The notes under the pieces are model-generated. The model was given only the letters and a program-made list of their open reading frames with translations, had not been told where the DNA came from and did not search any database. The translations under genes were made by a program, and so were the position numbers. From positions 1 through 25,000 of the forward strand of contig CAIIXF020000181.1 in the NCBI GenBank assembly GCA_903813345.2: a DNA stretch of 25,000 nt. The letters run 5' to 3'. This DNA is from Owenia fusiformis (taxonomy: Eukaryota > Annelida > Polychaeta > Sabellida > Oweniidae). Below are positions 1-11,259 of this stretch, piece by piece. The first letter of the stretch is position 1, and the number at the start of each line of letters is the position of its first letter.

Positions 1-2030
1 TCAATTGTAAACACACAATTTTAGGTATCAAAAGCAGGAAAATGCGCATGCAGAAAATTGAAATGTTGAAAAATACTGTAAGATGGAAAACCGATAGAAT
101 AAGGAAAACGTATCTTCAAAATCAGCTAATTTCTGGCCAGTGGCAATATCTCAAATCTATACGAGCATTGAAATGGAGCAATAACATTATCGGCCCACAT
201 TTGAATATTGGACACACTTTTTCAATATCATCGTGTTGTACTAGTCATCAAACTCCCGTCGTAATCAGTCTAATGTGTTAACTAAATGAAGCAAGACAAG
301 AAAAGTGAGAAAGGCCAAAGGGGACAGTAAAAACAGTATGTTTATTGATTATAGCGATGAAATGAACGCGCTCTTTGTTACTACTGATTTTAGATATGGA
401 GGTAATAAGTGTTAGGGGGTCAGAAACCCCCCTCCCTCCGGAGTGTTATGGTGCACATCCGAAACGCTTCAACAATTTGATAAAATACTATTTTTTGTAG
501 AAAAACATATTCCGACTTAACATGCAATGAAACCAAAACGAATATGTGGGCAACAGTAGTTGCACACCTGCTACCTATACAATCTAAAACTTTAGCTCCG
601 GGTGTGTACCATAGTGCTGGGGACACGCTACCTCAGAAATTGGATTAACATGATATGCTTGGTTGATTAGTGATCGTGTGCCTTCAGTGTTGCAATGTAG
701 ATGGACTGAACAATTTATTGCTAAACTATTTTGACAGCTATGTCTTCAAATTCATGTATTTTTGAGATCAAAGTAGGCTTAAATTCAGTTACGACTCCTC
801 CATACCTCCTCTATGTTAGGCATCCATATCGTTCCATGTACAAAATGTCGGACTACTGATATGTGATACGGATAATTGCAAAACGAGCAGCATCTGTCAA
901 AATTGTTCAAAGCTGATATTTGTAAATAACCTCTTACACGAGTTTTTTCTAAATAAGGTATCTGTTTCCCCAATTATAAGCATATATTTCCGATACACGG
1001 GTCGGTGTCCGCGTTTAATTCCTGGAGAGGAGAATCTTCACCTTTTCAGTACTTCTATGAAGGATGAAATTAGATGTTGAAAGGGTTTACTGCACTTTAT
1101 CAATTGGTTAATCATTTAATTGAGCAATGTGGGTTTGTTTTACCACTGCTACTGTTTCAACCCCTTGGGTCAACCCCCTGCTTGAATCGGCCAAATAACT
1201 CACACAGGCAAATTGAGATTTTGGTGTCAGGGATAATAAACTTAGCCTATCAATTGCCCCTGTACATACCCGGATCCATCATGTACAAATCGGACGGGGT
1301 AAATTATTCCAATGTAATATTATTTACCCTTAGCCGAGCAATATACCCTTTAGCATCTCAAAAACAGTGAATCAATGAATCCAAAATGATCAATGATTCA
1401 TAATCAAATGGAGCAGAAATGAAGATGTAAAATATTCTCATCATACGTACCGAAAAGTGAACGTATATAAGTATTTTATTTTATAAACGATTTCCAGAAA
1501 AAATGTTTAGTGTGATTTTAGGATAGAGTTTTTGAAAAATGCTCCTTAACCTATGATTAAACTTTTGGTTAGGGGTTGGGGACGCTGTCACATACTATAT
1601 CGATTCAGCAATTTGTGGAAAACCTTCGAAACCATGGTAAGCAAAGTTGTTCTACCCCAGCAAATTGATATCATTTATAAAGTTTATCAAATGGCATCTG
1701 CAATAAAGTGCGACCTGTAACACGATAAAGGATTTTCCAATCTGCTGTTTTAGAAAATAACGTTTATCAAAATTATAGACATAAATCAATGAATGGACTT
1801 TGTGGAGACCAAGAACTGCAAAATGTAACTTGTTTTCCAATAGAGGAACGTCTGCTATGATTCTTCTTGATGTATAACGTTCCGTTGAATTACATTCCTT
1901 TGGATAAGTTGATTCACTTGGATTCATTTGGACATTGTCATCTTGAAGAATTAATAAAACAAGAAAGTGTTTTCCTACAGCAGGTATTTTACTTTCATTT
2001 CAAGGTTGACATAATCAACTATTTAGTATT
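1..2030. other. AT-rich intergenic or intronic DNA, no gene recognised
   Basis: I find no recognisable coding domain or RNA gene here. The longest open stretch (1074-1370, +, 98 codons) has no signal peptide, domain or motif I know. Small local inverted repeats are present, for example gggtaaat at 1297-1304 against atttaccc at 1322-1329, and a G-run/C-run hairpin at 414-433. They are too short to interpret. Confidence 0.5.
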
Positions 2031-2275
2031 TCACGAGGGGTCGGGGGCTTGGCAAATTTCAGGTTTGATAAAAAATTCTGCACTTGCGCAGAAAAAAATG
2101 TTGGGCCCCTAAAATTAAAAAGTGAAAAATTGAGGCCCATTTTCTTCAAAAGGTTTAAAATTAAATAAGGCCTAAAAAGTTAAAAGGCTATGTAATGGAC
2201 AAAAAGGCCCATTTTTGATTTTTGGGGCCTCAAGGTCTTCATTTTGGTCCTAAATATCCCCAGATCCGCCAGTAA
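2031..2275. repeat. Low-complexity A/T-run repeat block with GGCCC islands
   Basis: Runs of A and T alternate with short G/C blocks (ggggtcgggggc, gggcccc, ggcccattttt, ggggcctc). The word aggcccatttt occurs at 2133-2143 and again at 2205-2215. The composition differs sharply from both flanks and reads like a degenerate interspersed or simple-repeat unit. I cannot assign a family or firm ends. Confidence 0.4.
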
Positions 2276-2480
2276 AGTTACACTGCCAACTAAACCATGG
2301 CATCTCATTTCTTCTCAGCCCTGAATGTTCCAGAAAATGAATCAGAAAGATGCTATGAGTATCAGAATATAAACACATGACAGATGCCAAGTCCAACTAA
2401 TATTAACCTCCCAACTAGAACTTTAAATATATCTCACAAGCTATACAAAACTTCCAAGCAGTACACACTCCTAGCTACTT

Positions 2481-2584
2481 CCTCCGAACGCAGGGTTCCA
2501 GACATCATTCACTAAGTTTCTTCCTTCTTCCTCTTCTTCTTCAAGAAGAAGGATGTGCGAGTTCTGGAGACCAATGTTCGGAGG
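2481..2584. repeat. Foldback element beside the minisatellite
   Basis: cctccgaac at 2481-2489 is the exact inverse of gttcggagg at 2576-2584, and ccaga at 2498-2502 pairs with tctgg at 2563-2567 in register. The centre contains a CTT-rich stretch with a local palindrome (cttcttctt at 2533-2541 against aagaagaag at 2543-2551). Array-like sequence (ccaactaatattaacctccc just upstream, taactaatactaaactc just downstream) lies on both sides. This suggests a small MITE-like insertion into the edge of the tandem array. The family is unknown. Confidence 0.45.
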
Positions 2585-2640
2585 ATGTCCTAACTAATAC
2601 TAAACTCTCAACCAAATCTATTACCAATGCTACTAAACGT

Positions 2641-2998
2641 GTACTAAAATCCCAACTAATACCAACTCCTAACTAATACTAACCACTCAACTAATACCAA
2701 ACTCCCAATTTATACCAACTCTGAATTAATACAAAACTCCCAAACTTGTACTAAAATCCCATCTAATACCAACTCCTAACTAATACTAACCACTCAACTA
2801 ATACAAAACTTCCAATTTATACCAACTCTGGATTAATTCAAAACTCCCAAACTAATACTGTAATCCCAACTAATAGCAGCTCCTAACTAATACTAACCTC
2901 AACTAATACAAAGCTCCTAATTTATACAAACTCTGGATTAATACAAAACTCCCAACTCGTACAAAATTTCCAACAAATACATAACTGTCAACTAAATG
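2641..2998. repeat. Minisatellite, 107-bp higher-order unit, about 3.4 copies
   Basis: Units start at 2641, 2748, 2855 and 2959 (the last partial). The first two periods are exactly 107 bp and the third unit is about 104 bp after small deletions. Each unit is built from degenerate subunits of about 13-15 bp of the type actaataccaactcc. The oldest-looking copies are at the ends: looser matches extend back to about 2394 and between 2591 and 2640. It is non-coding, with strong strand asymmetry (C and A rich, few G) on the given strand. Confidence 0.85.
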
Positions 2999-5277
2999 TA
3001 TAGAACCTTTCACATGTTTAGGTTATGGGTAGTGATGCTATTACAAATCCTGTATAGAAGTCAACATTCCTTGCCCAATGATGTTACTTTAATGTTACAT
3101 AAATCTAATTAATCACCCTTCAAAGTGTGTTCTCCAAGAATTAAATCAAATGTCTTTAAGTGTCCCATGGGCACTCCGCAATATACAAATGGACACCAAC
3201 AAGCCTACGAACAGTTAGAAAATCTGTATTAAACCCCTTAATTGCCGCTATTCTGCCGTTTAAATCTACAAAATATTAGGGAGACATGTAATTTATCTCC
3301 CCCGGGACAAGAACTAACGACTCATTTGCGCTTTCTGGCCTGCTTATGTTAGTTAGCTCGGGTTATTATTGCTAGTCAATCTTTCAAGTTTATACCGTGA
3401 CCGAAGGCACCTCTCTGGAGAAAATATGATTTATTGTAAAATATGTCGACAATGACAGACGCTGGAATTTGCACCACAAATAGCAAAAGGATATTAAGAA
3501 CTGAATATGTAGTCGTCTAGTTTACAAGGTTCCATGTTCATATTTGTCCTAACTGATAATAGGACCTGGAATTATGTTGAACCGTTACGAACCACAATTT
3601 CAATTTTGTATAAAATAAGGTCAGATAACGTAATCAAGCGGAACAACTGTTTTATTTTTGACCGATTTTGAAGAGCTTCGTAAAAATCCGCACAAATAGA
3701 GGATTAATTTGACATTAATTTGACTAATCTTCTTTTAGATTTTATATCATTTGTCTAAGACTTTCGCAATTACTGTAGCTCTAGTAAATGTATTTAGTTT
3801 CTCCCCGATGAATATTGTGAGTTATTGTGTTCTATTGACCATGGCCGTGGCATTGCCCATGAATTTGGACAGTCTTGTGGCCATTGAGTCTAGATTTTGT
3901 CTGCTTCCCCACATAATCTTAATGTTTTATTTTGGATGAGTACTGCACTGGTAACTACACCTGTTTTCGACGAACACACATGGTAGTGTTTGTCTTAATT
4001 TGTTCTTAAATATTATAGACATTGCAATGATTTCAGTATAAATGAAATCTCCCATTGTCTTGTTCTGGATTGCAAAACGTTTCCAAAATGGTGTGACCGG
4101 AGGACATATCCTTACATTGTTAGTTTACATTATGTCACAGATCATGGTTTGGGATTGTGACTGGTGTTTGTTCTCTTTATGTTCAGTTGCGCTCAAAGCG
4201 CTCATCGTATTGTATTGTATATTGCATTTACTCTTTGGGCCCCATTGGCCCCTTTGCTTAAACATCTTCATTGTTTTTGTATTCAAATCCTTTTCAGAAG
4301 TTCATATTTTTTATGTGCATAACCAACTTAGATACCTATTTTCTGATTCATTTTCATGGAGCATTCCAAGGTAATATAACATGCACCTTAGAGCATGTGG
4401 CTGTTTTCTGCTAATGGCACTCGCACCTGTGTTCATGATATATTTTGGTATGTTTATTTCTGTTTTTCTACATTTGAACGATTAATTTATGAAATAAAAC
4501 TCGCCTCAAAACACTTAAGGTGATCCACAGCTCTAGTTTTTGATAATCCGCCTAAATTATGAACCATGTACACGATCTGATGATTTAAGATAAAAAAAAA
4601 CGTCAGTCAAAAATTATATTCACCACCGGGATTCACCAGCACCCCCTCACTCCAAAATATATAAAAATCGATGATGTTAAAAACTATCATGACATTTGAC
4701 TTTCCCCACGATACGAATAACTCCAATACGTGATAAATTGCGTTTAACGTACTTAACAGCAAATACCGAGGGGCCAATTCGATAGAGCATGATTTTGTCT
4801 TACAATAAAACCCCAATGGGCAACATTACAATGGTTAAAGAACCTTTACACATAGAACATAATAAATCTAGAGTGTTTAGTGTTGTTATTGTACGGATAT
4901 GGATACAGATAAGCGACCACTTTGATATTAAGCGGTTGAACGGATGGCTAATTGATGGCGGCGACGTCGCCATCGACATCTACTGATAACTTATGTTTAC
5001 AAATTCAAATATAACCAAATAAACAATGTTATCCTACACTCAGTGTAATAAATGTATGATAACATAAAAAAATAAATTTGATATAATCTATTATATATAT
5101 TGGCAAAATGAATAACCGGAGGATATCGCTACGATTTACTTCGGCAAACCAATATGCGGGGGATATTGTATTGTAACGATATACTCCGTTTGTTGATTTT
5201 TGTGAACAATTTTCAATGATATAATACATTTAAGTACACCGATTGAAGTATAATAAGAACATCCTAAGGTTTTTCAC
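2999..5277. other. Intergenic or intronic DNA, T-rich part at 3.74-4.5 kb
   Basis: No gene is recognised. A T-rich stretch at about 3740-4480 gives open frames (for example 4042-4374, +) whose translations are hydrophobic only because of the T bias. A 12-bp CpG-rich palindrome, ggcgacgtcgcc, sits at 4960-4971. Short inverted repeats lie at 5026-5065 (atgttatc against gataacat) and roughly 5116-5190 (an imperfect copy of ggaggatatcgctac in inverse). Confidence 0.45.
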
Positions 5278-5380
5278 AATATCATTGTAGTCTACTCGGT
5301 GATCGATATTGATATCTGCAGTCGTTCGCTTCGCTCTCTCGTGCAGATATCAATATCACCCCGTAGATAAAATGATATTC
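5278..5380. repeat. Strong stem-loop (foldback element)
   Basis: gatattgatatctgca at 5305-5320 is perfectly inverted as tgcagatatcaatatc at 5342-5357, separated by a 21-nt spacer rich in cgttcgcttcgctctc. Outside this 16-bp stem the pairing continues imperfectly: aatatcatt at about 5278 against aatgatatt at about 5372, with tctac blocks in register. The structure resembles a short foldback MITE. The spacer's TTCGCTTCGCTC-like composition is unusual for its AT-rich context. Confidence 0.7.
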
Positions 5381-6820
5381 CTCAAAATCATCAGATATCC
5401 TATATACAGTATATCTACCAGATTCCCTCAGTTTGATATCGTACTACAGAGTTATGATTTGATATAAACCACATTATACATTTCCTTAAATATATATAGA
5501 TTTCCACTTATAATTTCCCGATGACGAGTTTGTTGTACACAATACAAAAAGTCCCTACATGTAGTGACTAACATAAATAGCGAAAACATCAATATCAATA
5601 GCAATAGTTTAAACTGTATACAACAACAACAGTTTGTCAAAGTTCATCAATACATCGTCACAAGATTGGCAAAACAACATGCAATCCTGAATACCTCCGT
5701 TGGTTGTTTCTATATTCATTGCCTTATTCATCGTTCACTGATTAAATGCCTTCCCAGTGTTCTGGGGTATTGTCTCGACTTCGATCGTAAGCCTATAGCC
5801 TCACAAGCTTGTTATAGTCTGCCACTTTTAATTTAGACATCATTCTACGACTATAGAAACGTAGAAACGATAGAAAGTACAATCGGAAGTATTTCGCTGA
5901 TGGGTTTAAAACCAGCTATTAGCGGTCTTAGTGGATATACACCTGTGTCGAGAAAATAACGATTTCTGACAGATCAGGATACAAATAAACCCAGAAAGAA
6001 ATAACTTGTTTGCTTAACTAAGACGCAAACCGATCGACAAGAATCTTATTGGACAAATGTAATTTTCCTGGGATTTTAATGATCAGAGAATCGGTGATTT
6101 CTTTCATACAAGATGAAGTAGACATTGAACTCTGGTTCTCTGAAATAGAAGGAGTCACTTCTGATTAATTTGTTACCATATTTTAACAATAAGGATCAGT
6201 TTTCGATGGGGTTTTTGAAAGATTAATCTGGCCTAGCGATAATTGGACATACGATCTTTCCGCTACTTGATACTCACGATAGAGATAGCAGATTTAGCAG
6301 ATAACGTTGGATCGGAATCGAAGGCCAAAACATACTACTGAGAACTGCTAACAACTTGTTTGAAATTGATCGTAAAAACAAAATCATTATCGCTAAACGA
6401 AGGTTACTTTGCAACTTACACTTTTAGGTAAATATGGCATTGCTATTTCAATTTGGTTTGTAATTCATGTATAAAGCGTTTTTACAAGTATTATTACCAT
6501 AATAACGATTCTTATCTATGATTCGATCATTTAATCTAATTCATATCATCATTTTTATATCGATTGATAGAATTTGAGTACCATAAAGGCGTGTATGATA
6601 TGACACGCAGTTTTTAATTAAAACTTCTTCCATAATAGGATTTGATGCAGCTTTTGTGTTATACTACGTTGATGGGCAAATCATCATGTCTCATAAGATA
6701 ATATTGTGTACAGTAGCAGATGATAGGAGATAAATCATGCATTCTGAAATAATGGTGTGGAATTTCTAATGTGATGTAGAATACATTTTAACCTGCCCTG
6801 AATTATAATCTCCAGTTTTT
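5381..6820. other. AT-rich intergenic or intronic DNA, nothing recognised
   Basis: There is no domain-bearing reading frame, RNA gene or well-bounded repeat that I can support here. The longest open frame (5564-5836, +) has no recognisable motif. Confidence 0.5.
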
Positions 6821-6928
6821 ATGTCACCACCACAAATGGTGACATATTGTTATAGTCTCCAACTTTTTGTAGACGGTGTTCGGCGTCTGTAACAAATGGC
6901 GTCTGTAACAAATGGCAGGTGGTGACAT
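6821..6928. repeat. ATGTCACCAC-bounded foldback with 16-bp tandem
   Basis: atgtcaccac at 6821-6830 is inverted as gtggtgacat at 6919-6928, and also pairs locally with tggtgacat at 6837-6845, giving a 9-bp stem with a 7-nt loop. Inside, the 16-bp word ggcgtctgtaacaaat is repeated head to tail at 6882-6897 and 6898-6913. This looks like a degenerate copy of an interspersed foldback family. A weaker relative of the same termini occurs at 16532-16583. Confidence 0.55.
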
Positions 6929-9420
6929 TTTGCATATTGATGCCTTGTCAATCTGAAATGAGCCTGATCTTTAACGGAAAAAGCGTTGTTGATTGCTGAA
7001 TAATCTCTATGTTAAACAATTCTTACTCGTCTGGGTTCGACTCCATTTTATAATGTCAATTTACTATGATACGAACTACATCAGCAGATGACATATACTA
7101 ATTAAATTCCATACATCGTGTTATTAGATCCCATTATGTTCGGATTCTTACTGACATTAAAGTATACGCCATTAGATAAATATTCATTATGGTGTATAAG
7201 AACAAGAATAACGTTTAATTAACAACTCCGGTTCGCTGCATTGAGTTCAATCATTACTTCTTCCCAAGCAAACTGATGAGTATTCCATACTTATCAATTA
7301 ATACGTCCTACGTAACTTTCAATTGAACTTTTTATTGTATGGCGGCCATCTTGGATATACGAGCATGAGATAATTTTCGTACAAGGATGGCCTTTGAAAC
7401 TAATATCCGGTCTCCATCCAGGGCCAACTCTGGCCCGTGGATATGTTCTTCTTGAAAAGTTTTACATATCAAAATTCAAATTGTGGTATTTGGTGAGTTT
7501 TTGAGTTTGAGTGGCTTTAATTTCGAGGATGGCGGCTGGGTCGTAGGGTCATGTATCGAATCTTTGCTCTTGGTTCTTTCGTATCTCAGAAGCCAACATT
7601 TTTCAACATGATCACGCCTGAATTTAATTAATTAACGACTAACGATATTATCATTCATTACTTTAGTCCCATGTGAGATCATCCCTTTGCATGACATCCA
7701 TCCATCGCGACATTCGTGCAGAATCTTGTCACCATAGTACACCTGATGACTTCTACTGGAAACTCTTAGAATTCAGTTCATTAATAAAAGCATTACATGG
7801 TACACTTTTCTGAAAGCTCCATTAGTGAATAAGAGGTTTTAGTTATGTATTTCAATTCTGAAACCTAATATATCTTTTAGTCTTGCAACTAGCAAGGTGA
7901 TTTCAAGACAGAGAAGAAGGAAGACGACGTGGTTTATGAATAGGGTTAAGTTACACGTTTTTAAGACAACATATACGTGAGCGTATAATATTTAGACCCC
8001 CGGGTAGTACTGCCCCGCTCTCAAGTCAGTTTTCCAGGGTCCTAATTACAACTGTTATCCGTATACCTCTAAACTCAATAGGCTAATTAAATTTAAACAG
8101 TGTACACATGGGAGAACTAATCCACAAAGGACGACCATAATTCTCACGTACAAAGTTCACGTACACATTTTTCTAGAAAACGTGTGTCTTAACCTCTCTA
8201 ATGTATATAATGATGCTCCCCTGACCGGTGCGAGATTGCCATTCATCATGCTCAAAGGGCGATACACGAAAACACGAGTAAACCTTAACACCATCCATCT
8301 TTTAACATGTTTTAGAAACACTCAACCGAAATTGAATCTAAGAGAACATTGGACCATTCTAGAGGCAAGCCTATTTTCAATTAATTTATTGTAATACATC
8401 CATCTTATGAGCAGACATATGATATGATTACTAAAATATTTATAGAGGTCCATAGGATCAACGCACGTGACACTGAGCTAATCCACATTCCAGATATATT
8501 CCCAAGTTTTGATATGTAGATATTTCTCTGCTCTCACAAATGGTATATGGAAATAGAGTGGTATGGGATTCGAACTACAAATCTATGGTCACGGATAATC
8601 ATAAAAATCCGTTCCTGTACTTGTGCTCTTGTAATATAAAATAGCTGTATTTTATAATTAGACAACTCTGTTGATCTGCTCGATATAGAGAAATACATAT
8701 GCCATAGAAACAGTTGGAACGGATAATCCCAAGTAATAACGCCATATCTTTCAAACCATTTCTTGACCGCAAAATTGCATCCGGTTTCATTCCCTTGAAT
8801 TTTTCAATGAAAATCTACAATTCAGAATTTCATGACTTCTGCCTCGAAACGTCCCTTTAATTCCATTGCTAATCTGACGTAATTCTATCTTTCACTTCCT
8901 ATAATATTCACATGGTACTTGTACAGCGATGACGATTGTAAGATTTTGCATGGGTGCATTGGTTAGATTGAATTACGCTTGGCAGGACACAGATTGCTGA
9001 TCTAATCTGCCAAGTGAATAGAAACTAATAAAATATCTAGAATAGAGAAAACAGCCAAACAGAGACAGTCATTGAATTTAAAGGAACTCCGCCCCTTACT
9101 TTAATCCCCTAAATGGAAAAAATAATTCCATCGTTGATTTAGCTCATTTTTAAAAATTACTTTTGGTGTCCATAAAGTAGGACATTTCAGAAGTTGACTT
9201 GATGGTATATTACTGGGACTGGTATGGTATTTATCATACGTGTCCAGCCCTGTATACCTCTAGTCCCCGAACTCAAACATTTCTAGGTGGGGAAATAAAT
9301 AGTACAGTAAGTAGGTAGTAATTACATACTAGCCTCTGGGCTTCAGGCTATATAATAGGAGCCTGAATAAAGTAGAACAAGAAGAACAAGAAAGTGTATG
9401 GCATATGCTCATATGTTTGA
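6929..9420. other. Intergenic or intronic DNA, nothing recognised
   Basis: I find no supported gene. A compact hairpin lies at 7416-7442 (atccagggcca against tggcccgtggat, 4-nt loop, one bulge). A tRNA B-box-like word (ggttcgactcc, about 7034) and an inverse one (gggattcgaact, about 8565) lack any A-box partner and are not called. Confidence 0.45.
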
Positions 9421-9607
9421 CATCGATTGGAAAGGCTTGCATTCACTTCTGGTCCAACTCCTACACATGGCAATGCTAAACATGCAATCGTGAATGGGCT
9501 TCGGGGCAATTCCACAATCAGAAACGTCAAATGGAATCACGGAGACACGAAAGTCTTGGGACACGAGGAATTTATACTGAAGACTTTGGCTCTATCCAAC
9601 CCATTAT
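9421..9607 (+). other. Possible coding fragment abutting the mariner-like element
   Basis: This short stretch has clearly higher GC than its surroundings. One frame is open from a TGA at 9418-9420 through the boundary of the mobile element, with a peptide of balanced composition (…SGPTPTHGNAKHAIVNG…, then …NHGDTKVLGHEEF…). There is no convincing 3' splice site before it and no family I recognise. It could be an exon remnant truncated by the transposon insertion at 9609, or chance. Confidence 0.15.
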
Positions 9608-9608
9608 A

Positions 9609-10128
9609 CAGGGTGAGCCAAAAAAGGTAACCCAAACAAATGTATGTTAATAACTCAGTCACTCTGCATGGGTTTAAAATCATATTTGGCTCAATAAACC
9701 TTGTTCAATGTTCTTTCATTCTACTAAGTGTCATTCGTCTATACCTATAGTCACGATTTTATGGTCATTTACAAAAGATGCTCAAAATGCCGAAATGTGC
9801 CTCACCGACTGGACATAAATCCCACCAGATTTTATACGAGGGCCTATACCCTTGAAACATTGAAACAAGAAAAAAAGGAAGATGAGAGCCATAACACAAG
9901 ATGTTTATGAACGTGTTGTGAACAACTACGCCCCGGATACGTTCATGTTGGCCTCCAGACATGACGCCCATATTTTATGGCATGTTTTGTAAAATGGCCA
10001 TGAAATCGTGACCAGAGATAGACCACTGAAACTTGGATGAATGATAATACATTGGACAAGGCCTAATTGTGCCAAATATGACAGTATTTAGATTTGTTTG
10101 GATTACCTTTACCATAGATTGGCTCCAT
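9609..10128. mobile_element. Tc1/mariner-like element, rearranged with long inverted arms
   Basis: The left end reads TA followed by cagggtgagccaaaa, a terminus typical of mariner-type elements. An inverted, diverged copy of the left about 180 bp (9609 to about 9790) lies at about 9965-10128. Landmarks in the left arm are cccaaacaaat, catatttggc, ccttgttcaatg, tcacgatttta and atttacaaaa, each with its inverse in order on the right. The right terminus is less well preserved; only ggctc of the TIR is clear at 10121-10125. A transposase remnant lies between the arms. Because the right arm includes the end of that coding region, the left arm may be an inverted duplicate of the element's 3' end rather than an ordinary short TIR. 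Confidence 0.65.
9800..9992 (+). pseudogene. Mariner-type transposase, C-terminal remnant, frameshifted
   Basis: In the first frame (9800 on) the translation contains RLDINPTRF then TRAYTLETLKQE. This matches the layout of mariner-type transposases, where a PDLNP motif precedes a Y/W-rich stretch and a TL-E-LK helix. After a frame slip near 9886 the next frame (9888 on) reads AITQDVYERVVNNYA and stays open to a TAA at 9990-9992, like the usual I-x-DV-x-RV helix and C-terminus of these enzymes. The expected residues between NPTRF and TRAYTL are missing, suggesting an internal deletion. The N-terminal DNA-binding region and the upstream catalytic aspartates are absent, so it cannot be active. 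The superfamily assignment is from motif memory and was not tested by a search. Confidence 0.55.
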
Positions 10129-10395
10129 ATGTTTCGCTCGATTTATTCGAATTAAAAACGATTTTCAATAATTTTCAAACTCAAAACCACCATCAAAAAC
10201 TTCATATAATAATCATAGTAATATATATATAGTATAACCCGTGTCATTTCGTAATAAAATTATATACACATAAGAAAAACTTCACTGATTATTGCACTTT
10301 CAATCAACCATCTTTTGCTTTCTTCCCTACCTTTCCACCAGCGCCATTTATGAGGTTTCACTTCTGGGTATTGACGTAATATAGAAATAATAATG
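10129..10395. other. AT-rich spacer between two elements
   Basis: This lies between the mariner-like element and the next foldback. Nothing is recognisable beyond a short AT run (about 10220-10235). Confidence 0.4.
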
Positions 10396-10528
10396 GGGAG
10401 TTTAAGCTTGCACTGATTTTCACAACCTAAACGTGAACGGAAACAAATTTAAGCGATGTATATGTATGCGGGCGATTGGTCATACGTATAGGTTGGCGGT
10501 TTGATTTTATATGCAAGTTTTAACTCCC
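10396..10528. repeat. Small MITE-like foldback
   Basis: gggagtttaagcttgca at about 10396-10412 matches the inverse of tgcaagttttaactccc at 10512-10528 with two mismatches. Further in, aacctaaacgtga (left arm) matches the inverse of tcatacgtataggtt (right arm) with small indels. The two arms together give a hairpin of about 133 bp. No convincing target-site duplication is visible. The family is unknown. Confidence 0.45.
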
Positions 10529-11212
10529 TAGTAACTGAACACCGTGAACATTTCGCCAGCGCTTTCACCCAACCACAGTATGACGACCAGATCTTTTCTT
10601 AGGTAGCTTTTCTTAGTAGCTGACTTTTCAATTCGCTAAATACATACGAGCTCAAGATTGGAAATATAATACAATGAAACAAGGAGCTTGACTTAATAAG
10701 AATTTTGTATTAACACTCACAATTTTCTGAATGATTCAGAACGTTGCTTATACTTCTGAAAAAGTTCTTCCTCGCAGCGTTTACTCAGAAATCATTTACA
10801 GAACAGGCATCTCGATACATTTCTACTTAGCAATCAAGAAGCGGACATTGTGTAATAATAGTAAGTTCGCAAGAGGCAGATATAAAACAATAAATCGCTT
10901 ATTAATCGCACTGATTAAACCATGATCAAACAGTATGCCAGTATGAATCGTGGGAAATGAGCAGACATTAATTGTTAATGCTCAGAGTGCGCAATGAAAT
11001 GTTCAATCTACCTTTATAATGATAATACATCACAATGCCTGCCAATACCGAGATCGATTGTATCCATTTATTCTCTAGGACTGTATAAGCATCTTAGAAA
11101 ATACACACTTCGAGATATGAGTTATGCAACTATTAACTATTTAATAAGCTATAAAAGCGATGATATTTACTAGAATGATGAAACAATGGGATTAGAACAA
11201 ATGTATACATCG

Positions 11213-11259
11213 ATTAGCCTCCGTAATCTATGCAATTTAATGTATTGCATGAGGCTAAT
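11213..11259. repeat. Cruciform-type palindrome
   Basis: attagcctc at 11213-11221 is perfectly inverted as gaggctaat at 11251-11259. Inside it, atgcaat at 11230-11236 is inverted as attgcat at 11244-11250, leaving an 8-nt bulge on one side and a 7-nt loop. Similarity ends abruptly at the outer borders. Confidence 0.6.

Noticed and set aside
1074-1370. 98-codon plus-strand open frame
   Set aside because: No domain, signal peptide or flanking splice signals. The length is within chance for 25 kb read in six frames.
4042-4374. 110-codon plus-strand open frame with a hydrophobic translation
   Set aside because: The hydrophobicity follows from T-rich DNA (TTT, GTT, ATT codons). There is no signal-anchor layout, domain or neighbouring exon signal that I can support.
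7030-7045. B-box-like ggttcgactcc (and an inverse one near 8565)
   Set aside because: No A-box at the right distance and no cloverleaf could be drawn, so no tRNA gene is called.
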